DNA from: Carya illinoinensis
Taxonomy: Eukaryota > Streptophyta > Magnoliopsida > Fagales > Juglandaceae
Direction of reading: 5' to 3'
Assembly: GCF_018687715.1 (NCBI RefSeq)
Contig: NC_056766.1
Location: 20,319,001-20,383,000, forward strand
DNA: 64,000 nucleotides
Each line of letters begins with the position of its first letter. Within the stretch, counting starts at the first letter, position 1. A program made the translations under genes and the position numbers. Positions 62,554 through 64,000 of this stretch are shown here, piece after piece. Under the pieces are notes generated by a model. That model saw only the letters and a program-made list of their open reading frames with translations. It did not search any database and was not told the DNA's origin.

Positions 62554-62929
62554 CTAATCATCAGATGATATTCCAAAATAAGGTTGTAAGAATTGAAGAA
62601 AAGTGGATGGACAAGCAGCATTAGATAATTAAGAAAGTTAGGGAAAAAAAAAAAAAAACAGAGAGAAAGAAACCAAAAAAGGCTAACCAAAGAAAGCTAA
62701 TCTAGAAAACATTTTTGTGACCAAAGAACCAAAGCAACAAGGTATCTAAGCATACAATAGAGACAACATTGAATAACAGATTATATGCTTACTTTTCTTA
62801 GCAACAGGAAGTTCTATTGCACTTAAAAATCCATTGACAAGGAAAGAAGATCTCAACAGTGCATGCTTCTTTCATAACTAGTACACCAAAGGAAACTGGA
62901 GCCAAAAACATGATGAAGTTTTGGCAGAT

Positions 62930-64000
62930 AGTTTGGTGGTAAACATGTGCAGTTTTTTGGTGAAGGTTCTAGCTAATACATTAAAAACTGTGTTGGGAGT
63001 CTAATTTATTTATTGGCAGAGTTGAATTTGAAAAGAAATGGAGGAGATGATTAATAACTTTCATTTTCACCATTAGATTCTCAATTCTGGTAAATGGACC
63101 CACACTAACCTTTTTAATAGCTCTAGGGAGTTGAGACAGAGGACCCATTACCTTCTGTCATTTGTTCCAGTAACAGAGAACCTTAGTTGGAAGCTTTTGA
63201 GAGCTTTAACGGATGGTAATCTGTCTGTCAGGTGGGAAGGGGTGCATTAAAATTTTATCATCTCCTGTTCACAGACTATGCCACCCTGTTTCGTGATGCT
63301 ACAACTGAAAATCTGGAATGCATTTGGTTTTTTCTTCTTTACATTGAGGCCATTTCTGGTTTAAAACTTAATTTTGGAAACAATAAATTAGTCCCAGCTT
63401 TGGAAATTGAAGAAGTGGAGGGGCTCGCATCATTTTTATGCAATAAAGAGGGATCATTACCTATGAGCTAACTTAGTTTGCCCTTGGGAACTGGGATCTT
63501 CATTAATAATTCTACCGTGTGAATCTTAGAAAAGAAAGAATAGATTGCCAGGATGGGAGAAATTTTTCTTAACTAAAGGTGAAAGGATCATGCTTCTTAT
63601 GACTACTGGTGTGGCTAACAAGAGTTTCTGTAGCAGGATTTTCATGGGGTGGGATAATTAATGAGGAATTTAAGTCTCATTTAGTGGAATGGAATATGGC
63701 ATGTTCCCCATCTGAAGCACAAGATGCTAAAGGGCAAGAAAAATTCAGCACTTTTAACCATGCCCTATTGGGTTAATTGTTATGGCGGTTGGTGAGGTGG
63801 AAGATCATTTTGTGTTACGTTATAGGTGAAATATATAGAGGCATGGGACAAGTATTCTAAGGTGGTACAGACATCTCAAGGTTGGTCTATGGAGGAGCAC
63901 AAGGCCTGGCTGTGACAGATTCTCTCATTTTACTTCTTTCAGGGCTGGAGATGATGGAGGTTTTCATTTTTGAACGATGTACAGTGTGTGAACTAGATTG
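62930..64000 (+). mobile_element. second L1-type LINE fragment, opposite strand
   Basis: Plus strand, upstream of the first visible peroxidase exon and so presumably in another intron. It reads VKVLANTLKTVLG near 62960 and a NSSRELRQR block near 63115. The open part at 63232-63471 has the catalytic region as LLFTDYATLF, where a F/YADD box is expected, so the active site is lost; SGLKLNFGNN follows. Later RT-tail blocks (KIAGWKK-type near 63545, EEFKSHLVEWN near 63660) continue toward the window edge. Confidence 0.75.

Overview
This window is nuclear DNA of a dicot plant, probably a woody species; the family cannot be fixed from the sequence alone. The evidence is one intron-containing plastid ascorbate peroxidase gene at the right end (introns with GT/AG borders), plant-type Ty1/copia and Ty3/gypsy retrotransposons whose primer-binding sites match initiator Met-tRNA, a Helitron, LINE fragments, MITE-like elements, and a decayed caulimovirid. 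Almost everything left of about 57.7 kb is repeat-derived.

Layout. 1-3714: 3' part of a plus-strand copia element. About 3940-7075: decayed endogenous pararetrovirus. 7461-21318: a minus-strand Tork/Tnt1-like copia element, interrupted at 12298-19806 by a long solo LTR (target duplication AATTC/AGTTC), which is itself interrupted at 14194-18515 by a plus-strand copia element with 211-bp LTRs. About 21855-35290: a gypsy RT/RNase H relic split by a 4-kb TGTAATG...GGTTAC solo LTR, which is split in turn by a full SIRE/Maximus-like copia element (23052-31577, duplication CATAT). 35511-42870: three tandem copies of a 102-bp exon-like unit. A young, nearly intact CRM-like gypsy element (35694-42746, duplication AAAAG, four LTR differences in 815 bp) sits inside the second copy. 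43.4-49.6 kb: mostly unidentified sequence with microsatellites and MITE-like elements. 49585-57692: a non-autonomous Helitron with two successive 3' hairpin ends. 58515-62553: the last seven exons of a minus-strand thylakoid-type ascorbate peroxidase gene, with one LINE fragment inside an intron and a second, opposite LINE fragment upstream.

Most notable points: (i) the SIRE-like element carries an antisense coiled-coil ORF with its own TATA box in the stretch between RNase H and LTR, where no sense coding remains; (ii) the CRM-like element keeps one uninterrupted 1,588-codon frame broken only by four stop codons, each explained by a single C-to-T or G-to-A change; (iii) the Helitron appears to have read through a mutated terminus to a second one; (iv) a tandem mini-exon array with splice-site-like borders was split by the CRM-like insertion. 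The only host gene seen is the peroxidase. It would detoxify hydrogen peroxide at the thylakoid; its 5' exons lie beyond the window.
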